A stretch of DNA of 64,000 nucleotides. Origin: Arthrobacter sp. ES3-54 (GTDB lineage: Bacteria; Actinomycetota; Actinomycetes; Actinomycetales; Micrococcaceae). The stretch's first letter is position 1, and every line of letters starts with the position of its first letter. Shown one piece after another: positions 1 to 8,383 of the stretch. The translations under genes and the position numbers were made by a program. The stretch spans positions 1-64,000 of the forward strand of contig NZ_JAQFIF010000013.1 of the NCBI RefSeq assembly GCF_029504395.1, written 5' to 3'. Under the pieces are notes generated by a model that was not told where the DNA came from, searched no databases, and saw nothing but the letters and a program-made list of their open reading frames with translations.

Positions 1-174
1 ATCGCCGCCGCGAAGGCCATCAACGCCGCCAAGATGGCGCTCTGGGGCGACGGCACCCACCGGGTCTCCCTGGACGAGGTCATCGTGACCATGCGCGAAA
101 CCGGCAAGGACATGAGCTCCAAATACAAGGAAACCGCGATGGGCGGCCTCGCCGTCAACGTCGTGGAGTGCTAG
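1..174 (+). CDS. sdaA: L-serine dehydratase (serine ammonia-lyase), C-terminal end only
   Basis: Only the last 57 codons are in the window; the gene begins upstream and ends at a TAG at 172-174. The visible tail contains GDGTHRVSLDEVIVTMRETG, then DMSSKYKET and GGLAVNVVEC. This is the characteristic C-terminal signature of the iron-sulfur serine dehydratase family, including its terminal cysteine. The enzyme deaminates L-serine to pyruvate and ammonia in the cytosol. It is followed 30 bp later by the convergent tspO stop codon. Confidence 0.85.
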   Translation: MAAAKAINAAKMALWGDGTHRVSLDEVIVTMRETGKDMSSKYKETAMGGLAVNVVEC

Positions 175-204
175 GGAGCTGACTGAGGCTGGCCGGCAAG
201 TGCC

Positions 205-771
205 CTAGTTGTGCAGCGCCGCCCACAGGTTCAGCGAGGATGCGAACACGATCCAGGACAGGTAGGGCAGCATCAGCAGTCCTGCCGTCCGGCTGATCGG
301 ACCGAAAAGCACCACCGTCACGGCCATGGCCACAGCCAATGCCACGATGATCCCGAACGCGATCCACAGCGCCGGCGTCCCGAGCACCGGGTACAGGGCA
401 AAGAAGACCGGGGTCCAGAGCAGGTTCAGCACCAGCTGCACGCCGTAGGCCGTCAGGGCCTTCTTGGATCCCTCGCCGTGGCTGCGCCAGACCAGCCACG
501 CCGCGACTGCCATGGCGGCGTACAGGACCGTCCAGACCGCCCCGAAGACCCAGTTGGGTGGGGACCAGGGTGCTGTGTCGGCCGTAGCGTACCAGCCGTT
601 GACGTGGTTTGCCGTGGCCAGGCCGCCGAGGGCCGCGACCAGCGCCGACGCGCCGAGGAACAGGAGCAGCGCGATCACCTGGGAGCCGCTGCCGGCGCCG
701 CTTCCGACGCCCTTAGAGTGGCCGCCGGGCGCCCCGGGCCGGCCATCCAGCGGTTGTTGCTGAGCCTGCAT
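205..771 (-). CDS. tspO: TspO/MBR family membrane protein
   Basis: This 188-residue protein belongs to the TspO/peripheral benzodiazepine receptor family, five-helix membrane proteins that bind tetrapyrroles and are linked to oxidative stress responses. A hydrophilic Gly/Ser-rich N-terminus (residues 1-30) precedes the first helix. The family signature WSPPNWVF is at about residues 69-76, followed by VWTVLY, with further hydrophobic segments to the C-terminus. I chose the ATG at 771 because the reading frame stays open much further upstream only as an antisense shadow of the neighbouring femX-like gene. The gene is divergent from that gene. The product's role here is not evident from its neighbours. 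Confidence 0.85.
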   Translation of the reverse strand: MQAQQQPLDGRPGAPGGHSKGVGSGAGSGSQVIALLLFLGASALVAALGGLATANHVNGWYATADTAPWSPPNWVFGAVWTVLYAAMAVAAWLVWRSHGEGSKKALTAYGVQLVLNLLWTPVFFALYPVLGTPALWIAFGIIVALAVAMAVTVVLFGPISRTAGLLMLPYLSWIVFASSLNLWAALHN

Positions 772-870
772 GAGACCAGCGTAACCGCCCTGCCGGGACT
801 GGCGGCAGGGTACAGACCGATAGACTTGGGGCTGCATGTCAGCATGCCGCCGAAGCTCGTACCGCAATGA

Positions 871-1959
871 TTGGATACCGCACCCTTGCGTGAATTCACT
901 GCCCGCTTTGCCTCTGCCGAGGAGATTGCCAGCTGGGATGCCCTCGTCACCGCGAACCCCAATGGCGGCAATCTCCTGCAATCGGAAGCGTTCGCCGAGG
1001 TCAAGCAGCACTTTGGTTGGAGGCCCCTGCACCTTGTCTATGAATCGGCCGATTACACGAGCTACAACCTGGTCCTCGAGAAGTCGTTTCCGCTTCTGGG
1101 CAAGCTCTGGTACCTGATCAAGGGACCCGATGTGGCGTCCGTCGAGGACATCCCGGGAATCGCCGCAGCAAACGCGGACTTCGTCAAAAGGGCCAGGCTG
1201 GGCGTTTTCGCGATCAAGATCGAGCCGGACATCGTTCTCTCGGACGACGCCGTCCAGATCCTCGAAGGGGCGGCCCTGGTCAAGACCCACAACCTGCAGC
1301 CCAACGACTCCACGGCGCTGCTCGATATTGCGCCCGAGGAAAACCAGCTGCTGCGCAATCTCCACTCCCGGGGCCGTAACGCCGTGCGCCGCGCCATCCG
1401 TGAGGGCGTGGAGGTCCACAACGTCGAGCCCACGGAAGAGAACTTCCGGGCCATGTATGCCCTGATGACCAACACGGTCGAAGCCAAATCCCAGGTCCGG
1501 GTGCGCGAGTACGAGTACTACCGCCAGTTCTGGACCAACTTCCTGGCCCGTGACCAGGGCAGGCTGCTCTTCGTGTACGAAAACGGCGTGCCCTCGGTTG
1601 GCGCGTTCGTGATCAACTACGGCCGCAAGGGAACCTACAAGGACGGCGGCTCCCTGCAGAAGCGCGGCCAGTACGGCGACTCGCACCTCGTGCAGTGGAC
1701 CGCGATCAACCAGGTCAAGGAACTCGGCTGCACCGAATACGACTTCTGCGGCACCCCGCCGAGCGACAAGCTCAAGGACACATCGAACCCGTTCCATGGG
1801 CTGGGCCTATTCAAGACCAGCTTCAGCAAGACCGTGACCGACTTCGTCGGCTGCTACGACCAGGTCCTGAGCCCGCTGAAGTACAAAGCCTGGATGACGG
1901 CGGGGGAGCGCGTGGCACGCCAGCTCTACACCCGGCGCACGGGCAAACAGTTCTACTGA
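871..1959 (+). CDS. FemAB/FemX-type peptidoglycan bridge aminoacyltransferase
   Basis: This 362-residue protein matches the lipid II:glycine glycyltransferase (FemA/FemB/FemX) family, which adds interpeptide-bridge amino acids to peptidoglycan precursors using aminoacyl-tRNA. Supporting features are its length, the RNLHSRGRNAVRRAIREGVE segment near residue 160 and the C-terminal region around CTEYDFCG and FHGLGLFKTSF, typical of the tandem GNAT folds. The start is the TTG at 871: a TGA lies immediately upstream in frame, so nothing longer is possible. There is no strong Shine-Dalgarno. The gene is followed by the ThrE-type exporter gene. The bridge residue it would add cannot be told from sequence. 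Confidence 0.8.
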   Translation: MDTAPLREFTARFASAEEIASWDALVTANPNGGNLLQSEAFAEVKQHFGWRPLHLVYESADYTSYNLVLEKSFPLLGKLWYLIKGPDVASVEDIPGIAAANADFVKRARLGVFAIKIEPDIVLSDDAVQILEGAALVKTHNLQPNDSTALLDIAPEENQLLRNLHSRGRNAVRRAIREGVEVHNVEPTEENFRAMYALMTNTVEAKSQVRVREYEYYRQFWTNFLARDQGRLLFVYENGVPSVGAFVINYGRKGTYKDGGSLQKRGQYGDSHLVQWTAINQVKELGCTEYDFCGTPPSDKLKDTSNPFHGLGLFKTSFSKTVTDFVGCYDQVLSPLKYKAWMTAGERVARQLYTRRTGKQFY

Positions 1960-1962
1960 CCT

Positions 1963-2006
1963 GTCGAGAAGGACAGGCAAGGACATGCAAGGACAGTCAA
2001 GGACAG
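1963..2006. repeat. Short imperfect direct repeats of CAAGGACA
   Basis: The gap between the FemX-like and ThrE-type genes contains four to five close copies of AAGGACA at roughly 9-10 bp spacing. They run directly into the Shine-Dalgarno of the exporter gene (GAGGAGG). They resemble repeated ribosome-binding-like purine tracts. Function is unknown and they may be simple slippage products. Confidence 0.5.
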
Positions 2007-2019
2007 TGAGGAGGCCGGA

Positions 2020-3516
2020 ATGAACAACGGAATCGACGGCCACCGCAGGCCGCCCACGGACGGCCTGCCCCGGACGCAGCCGATGTCGGCCATGCAGGTG
2101 CGCCAGAACGCCGCGGCCAAGCGGATGCTGCGCCGCCTGGTCCAGGGCGAAAACCCGCCGACTGCGCCGATGTCCATCGTGGACCGGCTCGCCGGCAGCC
2201 CCTACGCCAACCCGATGATCCAGGTCGGCGGGGTGGATGCCGCAGCCCGCAAGACCATCGATTTCGCCCTGAAACTGGCCGAATCCATGTTCCGGTACGG
2301 GGCAGGCGCCCTCGAAGTTGAGACCAGCATCATCGCGATCACCGCCGCGCTGGGGCTCAAGAACATCGAAGTGGACATCACCAACCAGTCGGTGGCCATC
2401 AACTATGCCCCGAGGGACCAGACGCCCATCTCACTGCTGCGCGTCGTACGGTCCTGGACCAACAACTACGCGGGCCTCTCGCAAGTGCACCAGCTGGTCA
2501 CGGACATTGTGGCAGGCGGCGTCGGCCGCGAGGAAGCCGCGCGCCGGCTCGATGACATTACCCGCAGCCCCAAGCCGTTCCCGCGGTGGATGGTCACGGT
2601 GGCCTTCGGCGTGTTCTCTGCCGTCTTCGTCGGCGTCCTTGGCGGCGGGCCGGGCGCCTCAATTGTCGCGTTCCTCTCCAACCTGCTGGTCAGCCTGCTG
2701 GCCCGCCAGCTGGGCCGCTGGCGTACGCCGGACTTCTTCATCACGGCCTCGTGTTCGTTTCTTGTGACTATCGTCGCCCTGCTGTTGTGGCGCTTTGGCA
2801 CCCCGTTGGGGGTGCAGATTGCCCCCGAGATCGTGGTGGTCGGTGGGATCTTGCTGCTCCTGCCGACAGGACGCCTGGTGTCCTCGGTGCAGGATGCGAT
2901 CAACGGCTTCCCGGTCACGGCCGCGGGCCGGTTCCTGTCCACCATGCTGACTTTCGGGGCGCTGGTGGCCGGCATTGCCGTCGGGTTTGTCGTGGGAGAC
3001 ATGACCGGCATGGACCCAATAGACGTGACCAAAACATTCCCGCCCAAGTATGACTTGTGGGTGCTCATCATTTTGATCGCCATTGCAGTGCTGATGATCG
3101 GCATAACCGAACAGACCAGCTGGAAGCTTCTGCTGCCGACGGCGGCCGTGGGCGTGGTCGGTTATCTGGTTCTGATCGGGGGTGACTCGCTGGGCATCGG
3201 GTCCCGTTTCGCCCCGGCCCTCGCGGCTGTGGTGATCGGCCTCCTGGCCCGCGTGGTGGCCCTCCGGATGGGCGCTCCCCAGCTGGTCGTGGCCGTCCCC
3301 GCAGCCCTGATCCTGCTCCCGGGGCTCACTATATTCCGGTCCATGTATGTATTGACCATCGAGGAAACGGAGATTCTCATGGGGGCCGGCGGGATGCTCA
3401 ACGCCGGCGCGATCGTGCTCGGAGTCGCTGCCGGCATCGTGCTCGGTGACACCCTGGCGCGGCCCCTGACGCGGAGCCTGGCGAGCAACGAGCGGCGCAG
3501 GGCCCGCCGCCGCTAG
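2020..3516 (+). CDS. Threonine/serine exporter family protein (ThrE-like)
   Basis: This 498-residue protein has the two-part architecture of ThrE: an N-terminal cytosolic domain of about 185 residues, then about ten hydrophobic segments. The conserved RYGAGALEVET stretch near residue 92 is typical of the N-terminal (DUF1212-like) domain. The membrane half ends with a Gly-rich helix and a basic tail. ThrE proteins export threonine and serine across the cytoplasmic membrane using the proton gradient. The ATG at 2020 is preceded by a clear GAGGAGG ribosome-binding site. The gene lies 60 bp after the FemX-like gene and could be co-transcribed. Substrate specificity is assumed from family membership. 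Confidence 0.85.
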   Translation: MNNGIDGHRRPPTDGLPRTQPMSAMQVRQNAAAKRMLRRLVQGENPPTAPMSIVDRLAGSPYANPMIQVGGVDAAARKTIDFALKLAESMFRYGAGALEVETSIIAITAALGLKNIEVDITNQSVAINYAPRDQTPISLLRVVRSWTNNYAGLSQVHQLVTDIVAGGVGREEAARRLDDITRSPKPFPRWMVTVAFGVFSAVFVGVLGGGPGASIVAFLSNLLVSLLARQLGRWRTPDFFITASCSFLVTIVALLLWRFGTPLGVQIAPEIVVVGGILLLLPTGRLVSSVQDAINGFPVTAAGRFLSTMLTFGALVAGIAVGFVVGDMTGMDPIDVTKTFPPKYDLWVLIILIAIAVLMIGITEQTSWKLLLPTAAVGVVGYLVLIGGDSLGIGSRFAPALAAVVIGLLARVVALRMGAPQLVVAVPAALILLPGLTIFRSMYVLTIEETEILMGAGGMLNAGAIVLGVAAGIVLGDTLARPLTRSLASNERRRARRR

Positions 3517-3556
3517 CTCCTGAGAGGACAGCCCCTCTGGCTACCCGAGGCGCCGG

Positions 3557-3642
3557 GTTTCCCCACTTTTGCGGGGACACGACGGCGTCTCAGCCCGCCG
3601 CGCCGGCGTGTCCCGGCGTCGTGGTGGCAAAGATGGGGAAAC
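3557..3642. repeat. Long imperfect inverted repeat between convergent genes
   Basis: The arms GTTTCCCCACTTTTGC (3557-3572) and GCAAAGATGGGGAAAC (3627-3642) are near-reverse complements. Inside them GGGACAC (3574-3580) pairs with GTGTCCC (3608-3614). The element fills the gap between the thrE-like gene (+) and the siderophore-interacting protein gene (-). It could act as a bidirectional terminator, or it could be a dispersed palindromic repeat. Confidence 0.55.
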
Positions 3643-3698
3643 TCCGCAGCGCCACCCGCCCGTAAGCCCGGGTGGACCCGTCGGTAGATCTTGCGCTT

Positions 3699-4538
3699 CT
3701 AGATCTGGCCTATCGGCAGCTTCTTCTCCGCCTGGAAATCGTCCTCCACGCGGCCCTTGGCCCAGTAGCCCGACAGGGAAACCTGCGCCCGCTCCAGCCC
3801 GCGCTGCACATAGAAAACCTCCCGCAGGTCCTTCATGTAGCCCCGCTCGCCGTGGGCAAAGACCTGCACCCGTCCCTCAGGCCACTCGGCATCGCGCACG
3901 GCCGTGACCAGCAGTTCGCTCTCTCCGGCGGGGACGCCGCCGCGCAGCAGCCAGCGCAGTTCGACGCCGGCCGGTCCGGCGATGGCCTGGATGTCGGCGT
4001 CGCTGTCCACTTCGAGCAGGGCCAGGCCGCGGGCATCCTCCGGCAGGGATTCGATCGCGGCGCCGATGGCCGGCAGGGCGGATTCATCACCGGCAAACAC
4101 GTACCAGTCCGCCGCCGGATCCGGGTTGTACCCGCCGCCCGGGCCCGTAAAAGTCAGGCGATCGCCGGGCTGGGCCGAGGCCGCCCAGGGGCCAGCGAGG
4201 CCCTCGTCGCCGTGGATCACGAAATCGATGGCCAATTCCTGCGCCGCCTCGTCCACCCAGCGGACCGTGTAGGTCCTGGTATGCGGCCACTGAGCGCGCG
4301 GCATGGCTTCGCGGATGGCCCACAGGTCCAGCGGTTGCGGGTATTGGATGCCTGGTTGGGGAAAGGCGATCTTGACGTACCGGTCCACATAGTCGTTGTT
4401 GACGTACCCGGCGAAGCCAGGACCGCCTGCGATGATCCGGACCATGTGCGGGGAGAGTTGTTCTCTGCGCAGGACCGTCAGGTCGGTCTGGGGACGCGAG
4501 TTCCGGGTTGCGGTAGTGGCGGCGGGGAGGGAGGTCAT
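3699..4538 (-). CDS. Siderophore-interacting protein (NAD(P)H-dependent ferric-siderophore reductase)
   Basis: This 279-residue protein matches the SIP/ViuB family of FAD-dependent ferric-siderophore reductases, which release iron from imported siderophores in the cytosol. The N-terminal FAD-binding part contains HTRTYTVRW near residue 86, the family's R-x-Y-T-hydrophobic-R flavin motif. The NAD(P)H-binding half contains FAGDESALPAIGAAIESLP. The C-terminus carries the typical GYWAKGRVEDDF. The ATG at 4538 has no Shine-Dalgarno. A TAGGCT -10-like hexamer lies 7 bp upstream, suggesting a leaderless transcript. An IdeR/DtxR-like box overlaps this promoter, consistent with iron repression by the regulator at 22045. 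Confidence 0.9.
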   Translation of the reverse strand: MTSLPAATTATRNSRPQTDLTVLRREQLSPHMVRIIAGGPGFAGYVNNDYVDRYVKIAFPQPGIQYPQPLDLWAIREAMPRAQWPHTRTYTVRWVDEAAQELAIDFVIHGDEGLAGPWAASAQPGDRLTFTGPGGGYNPDPAADWYVFAGDESALPAIGAAIESLPEDARGLALLEVDSDADIQAIAGPAGVELRWLLRGGVPAGESELLVTAVRDAEWPEGRVQVFAHGERGYMKDLREVFYVQRGLERAQVSLSGYWAKGRVEDDFQAEKKLPIGQI

Positions 4539-4556
4539 GAGGTAAGCCTAACGAAG
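4538..4556 (-). promoter_or_regulatory. Candidate IdeR/DtxR box at the siderophore-interacting protein start
   Basis: Read on the minus strand, CTTCGTTAGGCTTACCTCA matches 14 of 19 positions of the DtxR/IdeR consensus, counting by eye. It overlaps the putative -10 TAGGCT and ends on the A of the ATG. Iron-loaded IdeR bound here would block transcription. The function of the downstream gene supports the call. One caution is that TAGGCT also serves as a plain -10 elsewhere in the window. Confidence 0.6.
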
Positions 4557-4588
4557 AACCCTGGCCGGGAGCTCCGGACGAATGCCTG

Positions 4589-5395
4589 TTACGGCAGCGG
4601 CGGCAGTTCCCAGTCGACCGTCCCGTTGCCCTGTTCCTGCAGCAGGGCGTTGGCCCGGCTGAAGGGCCGGGACCCGAAGAATCCGCGCGAGGCCGAGAGT
4701 GGGCTGGGGTGGGCGCTGGCGATCACCGCAGCGGACCCCAGCAGCGGCCGCACGGACTCGGCATCCTTCCCCCACAGGATCACCACAAGGGGAGCATGGC
4801 CCGTGCCGGAGGCGGACGGGCGGTCCGCGACTGCCCGGATGGCCGTCGCCGTGACGGACTCCCAGCCCTTGTTCCGGTGCGAGCCCGCCGCGCCGGCCCG
4901 GACACTGAGCACCCTGTTCAGCAGCAATACGCCCTGTTCCGCCCAGCGGCTAAGGTCCCCATGGACACGCGGCGGGACGCCGAGATCGGCCTGAAGTTCC
5001 TTGTAGATGTTTGCCAGGCTGCGGGGGATCGGCCGGGTGGCGCCGTCCACGGCGAAGGACAGCCCCACGGCGTGCCCCGGCGTCGGATAGGGGTCCTGGC
5101 CCACCACCAGCACCCGGACACCGGCCAGCGGCTGGCGGAAGGCCCGCAGCAGGTTTGGCGGCGCCGGCAGCACGCCATGCCCGGCGGCCGCTTCGCCGGC
5201 GAGGAAGGTGAGCGCCTCCCGCAGCTGCGCCTCCACCGGCGCCAGCGCTTCCGCCCAGTCCGGAGCGACCAGCTCGCTCAGCGGCCGGCGCGCCAGGTCC
5301 GCGAAGCTGAGGTCGTCGGCGGCTACGGGTTCCAGCTCGAACAAGGCGTCGGAATCTGACTCGGAGTGAAGTTCGGAATTGGACACAGCCCCCAT
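4589..5395 (-). CDS. ung: Uracil-DNA glycosylase, family 1
   Basis: This protein of about 268 residues carries the family-1 UDG signatures. The water-activating motif is GQDPYPTPGHAVGLSF, the uracil-recognition region is GVLLLNRVLSVRAG, and the DNA-intercalation loop is HPSPLSASRGFFGSRPFSRAN. It removes uracil from DNA to start base-excision repair. I placed the start at the ATG at 5395 (MGAVSNSEL); a GTG a few codons downstream is possible, and an upstream in-frame ATG lacks a ribosome-binding site. The N-terminal extension of about 30 residues is acidic and variable. The gene is divergent from the DUF3263 gene. Confidence 0.92.
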   Translation of the reverse strand: MGAVSNSELHSESDSDALFELEPVAADDLSFADLARRPLSELVAPDWAEALAPVEAQLREALTFLAGEAAAGHGVLPAPPNLLRAFRQPLAGVRVLVVGQDPYPTPGHAVGLSFAVDGATRPIPRSLANIYKELQADLGVPPRVHGDLSRWAEQGVLLLNRVLSVRAGAAGSHRNKGWESVTATAIRAVADRPSASGTGHAPLVVILWGKDAESVRPLLGSAAVIASAHPSPLSASRGFFGSRPFSRANALLQEQGNGTVDWELPPLP

Positions 5396-5517
5396 TCTTC
5401 CGCAGACGGCGTCCGCTCCGGCACCCCGCCAAATGACAACCCCGTCATTCGGCCGTAGCATGGGACTGACTTTTACCGGATCCAGCCAGTTTTTTCGGAA
5501 TCAACCAGGAGTGTGTC

Positions 5518-5859
5518 GTGGCCGAAACAGCGCAAGAGCACGTGCTCGCGGAGGATTCCGCAGGGTTCCCCGCTGCCGGTGCGGACCTCGGCGGGGTGTC
5601 CGCGGAGTCTCCGCTCAGCGCCCGCGACCAGCAGATGCTGGCTCTGGAGCGGCAGTGGTGGAAGTACGCGGGGGCCAAGGAACAAGCCATCCGCGAGCTT
5701 TTCGATCTGTCCGCCACGCACTACTACCAGATCCTCAATGCCCTCATCGATACCGAGGAAGCCCTGGCCCACGATCCCATGCTGGTCAAGAGATTGCGTA
5801 GACTACGTACATCACGCCAACGTGCCCGCACTGCCCGTCGTCTGGGAACAGATTCGTAA
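5518..5859 (+). CDS. DUF3263 domain protein
   Basis: This 113-residue protein is recognisable as the actinobacterial DUF3263 family. After a variable acidic N-terminus (residues 1-32) comes the core LSARDQQMLALERQWWKYAG, then IRELFDLSATHYYQILNALI, which looks like a helix-turn-helix, and a basic tail. The family's function is not known, but the fold suggests DNA binding. The GTG start at 5518 follows an AGGAG ribosome-binding site at optimal spacing. It commonly precedes a LytR_C protein in actinobacteria, as it does here. Confidence 0.85.
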   Translation: MAETAQEHVLAEDSAGFPAAGADLGGVSAESPLSARDQQMLALERQWWKYAGAKEQAIRELFDLSATHYYQILNALIDTEEALAHDPMLVKRLRRLRTSRQRARTARRLGTDS

Positions 5860-5952
5860 AGTCGCGTCACGAGCAGTCGGATGCGCACGTCCTGTTGCGT
5901 CCGTTCCGGCCTCGGGCACCCCGTATGAAATCAGCAAGGACGTCGTTTTACC

Positions 5953-6594
5953 ATGACCAAATACGCTCGGGATGAATTTGATCGGGTCCCGGAGACCTCT
6001 ACCCGGCAGGGTGTCCACCGGGCCGTCGCCGGATCGCGCCGCCGGAGCCTGACGCCCATCTTGGCGGCTGGCTTCGTAGCGCTGGCCATTGGCCTGGTGG
6101 CTTTCCTGATCCTGCCGAAGCTTGGATTCTCCGGAGGCCAGGCCGCGGCCGTGACAGCCGGTGACAGCGCGTCCGCATCCGCCGGCAGTAGCGCGTCCGC
6201 ATCGAGCTCCGCGAGCCCCAGCCCCACGCAGACGAGCCCGGGGCCGATTGGCACGGAACCCGCTGCCGCACCGCCGTCGGCAACGCCCTCAGCAACGCCC
6301 AGCGCCACAGCCGCCGGTGTGGACAAGACGCAGCCGGTGACGATCTACAACGGGACCACGACCGCTGGCCTCGCCACCCGCGTCGGCGGCACCGTCAGCT
6401 CCGCCGGCTGGACCGTGGACCAGACAGGGAACTGGGGCGGTGTCCCGCAGCAGACGTCAGTGATTTTCTACAGCGGCGTGGAACAGAAGGGCAACGCCGA
6501 GGCGCTCGGAACGCTCCTGGGCATCGACACCCTCGTGGACTCCACCGAGTTCAACTTGCCCCTTGTCGTTGTGCTGGGACCCGGCTTCCAGTAG
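5953..6594 (+). CDS. LytR C-terminal domain membrane-anchored protein
   Basis: This 213-residue protein has a basic cytosolic N-terminus, one membrane segment (about residues 34-55), a long Ser/Ala/Pro/Thr-rich linker (about 65-120) and a C-terminal LytR_C domain. The domain begins VTIYNGTTTAGLATRVGGTV and ends NLPLVVVLGPGFQ. The domain is presumed extracytoplasmic. LytR_C proteins are linked to the cell envelope but have no assigned reaction. The ATG at 5953 lies 93 bp after DUF3263, and the pair is a common actinobacterial arrangement. A GC-rich hairpin follows the stop codon. Confidence 0.85.
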   Translation: MTKYARDEFDRVPETSTRQGVHRAVAGSRRRSLTPILAAGFVALAIGLVAFLILPKLGFSGGQAAAVTAGDSASASAGSSASASSSASPSPTQTSPGPIGTEPAAAPPSATPSATPSATAAGVDKTQPVTIYNGTTTAGLATRVGGTVSSAGWTVDQTGNWGGVPQQTSVIFYSGVEQKGNAEALGTLLGIDTLVDSTEFNLPLVVVLGPGFQ

Positions 6595-6623
6595 TCAATT
6601 CCGGTTACGCCTCAATAACTATT

Positions 6624-6647
6624 CGACGGCGGACCTGCCCGCCGTCG
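6624..6647 (+). terminator. Stem-loop downstream of the LytR_C gene
   Basis: CGACGGCGG (6624-6632) and CCGCCGTCG (6639-6647) form a perfect 9-bp stem with a 6-nt loop, followed by GCGTTCTT. The T-tract is weak, but position and stability suit an actinobacterial terminator. Confidence 0.6.
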
Positions 6648-6753
6648 GCGTTCTTGAGGGACGCTGTGGGTACAGTATCTGCGGATTTCTCTTCGCAGTC
6701 CGCGGCGCACATCGAGGTGGGCCGCACGCAAGCTAGCTGAAAGTGTGGACGCC

Positions 6754-6957
6754 ATGGCACTGGGAACCGTCAAATGGTTCAACGCCGAAAAGGGCTACGG
6801 CTTCATCGCCGTGGACGGTTCCGAGAACGACGTCTTCGTGCACTGGTCCGCGATCGTCGGGGAAGGCTACCGCGCCCTGGACGAGGGCCAGCGGGTGGAG
6901 CTGGAAGTCGGCGAGGGCGAAAAGGGCCCGCAGGCTGAAAGCGTCCGGCCCACCTAG
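6754..6957 (+). CDS. Cold-shock protein CspA family
   Basis: This 67-residue single OB-fold protein begins MALGTVKWFNAEKGYGFIAV and contains NDVFVHWSAI. These are the RNP1-like and RNP2-like single-strand nucleic-acid-binding motifs (KGYGFI and VFVHW). Cold-shock proteins act as RNA chaperones. I use the ATG at 6754 because the protein then matches the family length exactly; the frame is also open from a GTG at 6745. Its stop codon overlaps by one base the start of the binding-protein gene. A second CspA-like gene lies at 18770. Confidence 0.93.
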   Translation: MALGTVKWFNAEKGYGFIAVDGSENDVFVHWSAIVGEGYRALDEGQRVELEVGEGEKGPQAESVRPT

Positions 6958-8297
6958 TGGCACTTGCTTTCGTCAAGAACGCCCCGCGGGACGCGGCAGG
7001 TCGCCCAGGAAGAACTTTGCCGCTGCGCCGCGCCCTGGCGGCGGGCACACTCGCGGCCGTGACCCTGACGGGCTGCCTGGGACCCGCTGGTAGCGCCCGC
7101 GTGGCCAGCGCCGACGCCAGCGGTGACGGCACCCTGCGCATCGGCCTGATCCTGGACAACACGGGGCGGCAGAACTTCCTCAACGCCCCACAGCTCGCGG
7201 CCGCCCAACTCGCCGTCAAGGAGATCAACGCGGCCGGTGGCCACAAAGGCAAGCCGGTGGAACTCCTGCCGGAAAACATCAGCACTGACACCGCTGCGCA
7301 GGCGAAGGCGTTGGTTGCCGCCAAGGCCGACGTCGTGATCGGTCCGACCGATTCCAGCCGCGCCCCTGCCGCGATCGACGTGCTGGCCAACGCCAAGGTA
7401 GCCGTCATCTCGCCGGCCAACTCTGCCAGCGGGCTCAGCAACTACAAGAGCAGCGGCTACTATTTCCGCACCTCGGCGGCCGACGTCGCCCAGGCGTCCG
7501 TCCTCGCCAAGCTGGCTCAAGACGGCGGCGCCAAGACCCTGGCCGTGCTGCACGAGGAAGGCGGCTACGGCAAGGATGTAGCCTCCGCCGTCGCCGGTGC
7601 GGCGAAACAGTCCGGGCTGGAAGTCGTGGCGGACGCGGAGTTCACTCCCGGCCAGGCACAGCAGGCTGCCGCCACCGCGAAGGCCGCAAACCCCGACGCC
7701 GTGGTCCTGGTCTCGCGCGACGGCGCGCAGGGTGCCACCGCCGAACTGAACAACGCCGGCCTGGCCGGCAAAAAACTTGTCCTCAGCGACGCGGCAGTCA
7801 GCCGGTATGGCTCCGGCGTGGGCACGCGGGCGCTCGAGGGCGCACGCGGGGTCCTGCCCGGCGTGTTCCCCTCCGCCACCTTCCAGAAGGACCTTGTTGC
7901 CGTTGACCCCGGCCTGAAGGACATGGTGTTTGCCGCCGAGACGTACGACGCCGTCATCCTCGCCGCCATCGCGGCCGCCGCGGCAGAAGACGACGCCGGA
8001 ACCTCCATTGCGGCATCCCTCGTCGGGGTTTCCGGCGGAACTGCGGCAGCAGGCGGAAATGCCGCGGGCGGCGGCCAGCCCGCTGGCCAGCCGCCGAGTG
8101 AGTCGTGCACGAGCTACCAGGACTGCGTGGACGTGCTCCATGCGGGCAAGCGCCCTGACTATGACGGCCAGTCCGGACGGATCAACTTTGATTCTCACGG
8201 GGACATCACCGAAGCGAACTACATGGTCTACACCTACGGCGAGGACAACCTGCCCACAATGACCGGCACGGAGAGCGCCAGCAGCAGCGGCGGCTGA
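6957..8297 (+). CDS. Periplasmic-binding-protein-like lipoprotein (branched-chain amino acid type)
   Basis: This 446-residue protein starts with a basic n-region and a hydrophobic stretch ending in the lipobox LTGC at Cys40, so it should be a membrane-anchored lipoprotein. The mature part begins TLRIGLILDNTGRQNFLNAPQ and matches the Peripla_BP_6 (Leu/Ile/Val-binding) fold. A Gly/Ala-rich, low-complexity insertion lies around residues 350-380. No permease or ATPase genes are adjacent, so it may serve a distant transporter or act as a sensor. The GTG start at 6957 overlaps the csp stop by one base. Confidence 0.8.
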   Translation: MALAFVKNAPRDAAGRPGRTLPLRRALAAGTLAAVTLTGCLGPAGSARVASADASGDGTLRIGLILDNTGRQNFLNAPQLAAAQLAVKEINAAGGHKGKPVELLPENISTDTAAQAKALVAAKADVVIGPTDSSRAPAAIDVLANAKVAVISPANSASGLSNYKSSGYYFRTSAADVAQASVLAKLAQDGGAKTLAVLHEEGGYGKDVASAVAGAAKQSGLEVVADAEFTPGQAQQAAATAKAANPDAVVLVSRDGAQGATAELNNAGLAGKKLVLSDAAVSRYGSGVGTRALEGARGVLPGVFPSATFQKDLVAVDPGLKDMVFAAETYDAVILAAIAAAAAEDDAGTSIAASLVGVSGGTAAAGGNAAGGGQPAGQPPSESCTSYQDCVDVLHAGKRPDYDGQSGRINFDSHGDITEANYMVYTYGEDNLPTMTGTESASSSGG

Positions 8298-8348
8298 TCG
8301 CTCCTAGCGTATTGTGCCCGCGTGGCGGGCGGTTCGGGCCGGGCACTG

Positions 8349-8375
8349 CTTGCACTCTCCCCGGGGGAGTGCTAA
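8349..8375 (+). promoter_or_regulatory. CIRCE operator 1 (HrcA site) upstream of groEL
   Basis: The left arm CTTGCACTC and the right arm GAGTGCTAA flank a 9-bp spacer. This matches the CIRCE consensus TTAGCACTC-N9-GAGTGCTAA with two deviations in the left arm. HrcA binding here represses heat-shock genes. Confidence 0.9.
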
Positions 8376-8383
8376 TTATTGAT

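Noticed and set aside
772..1797. Extension of the tspO frame far upstream on the minus strand
   Set aside because: The extension is antisense to the FemAB-like gene. TspO homology begins only near the ATG at 771.
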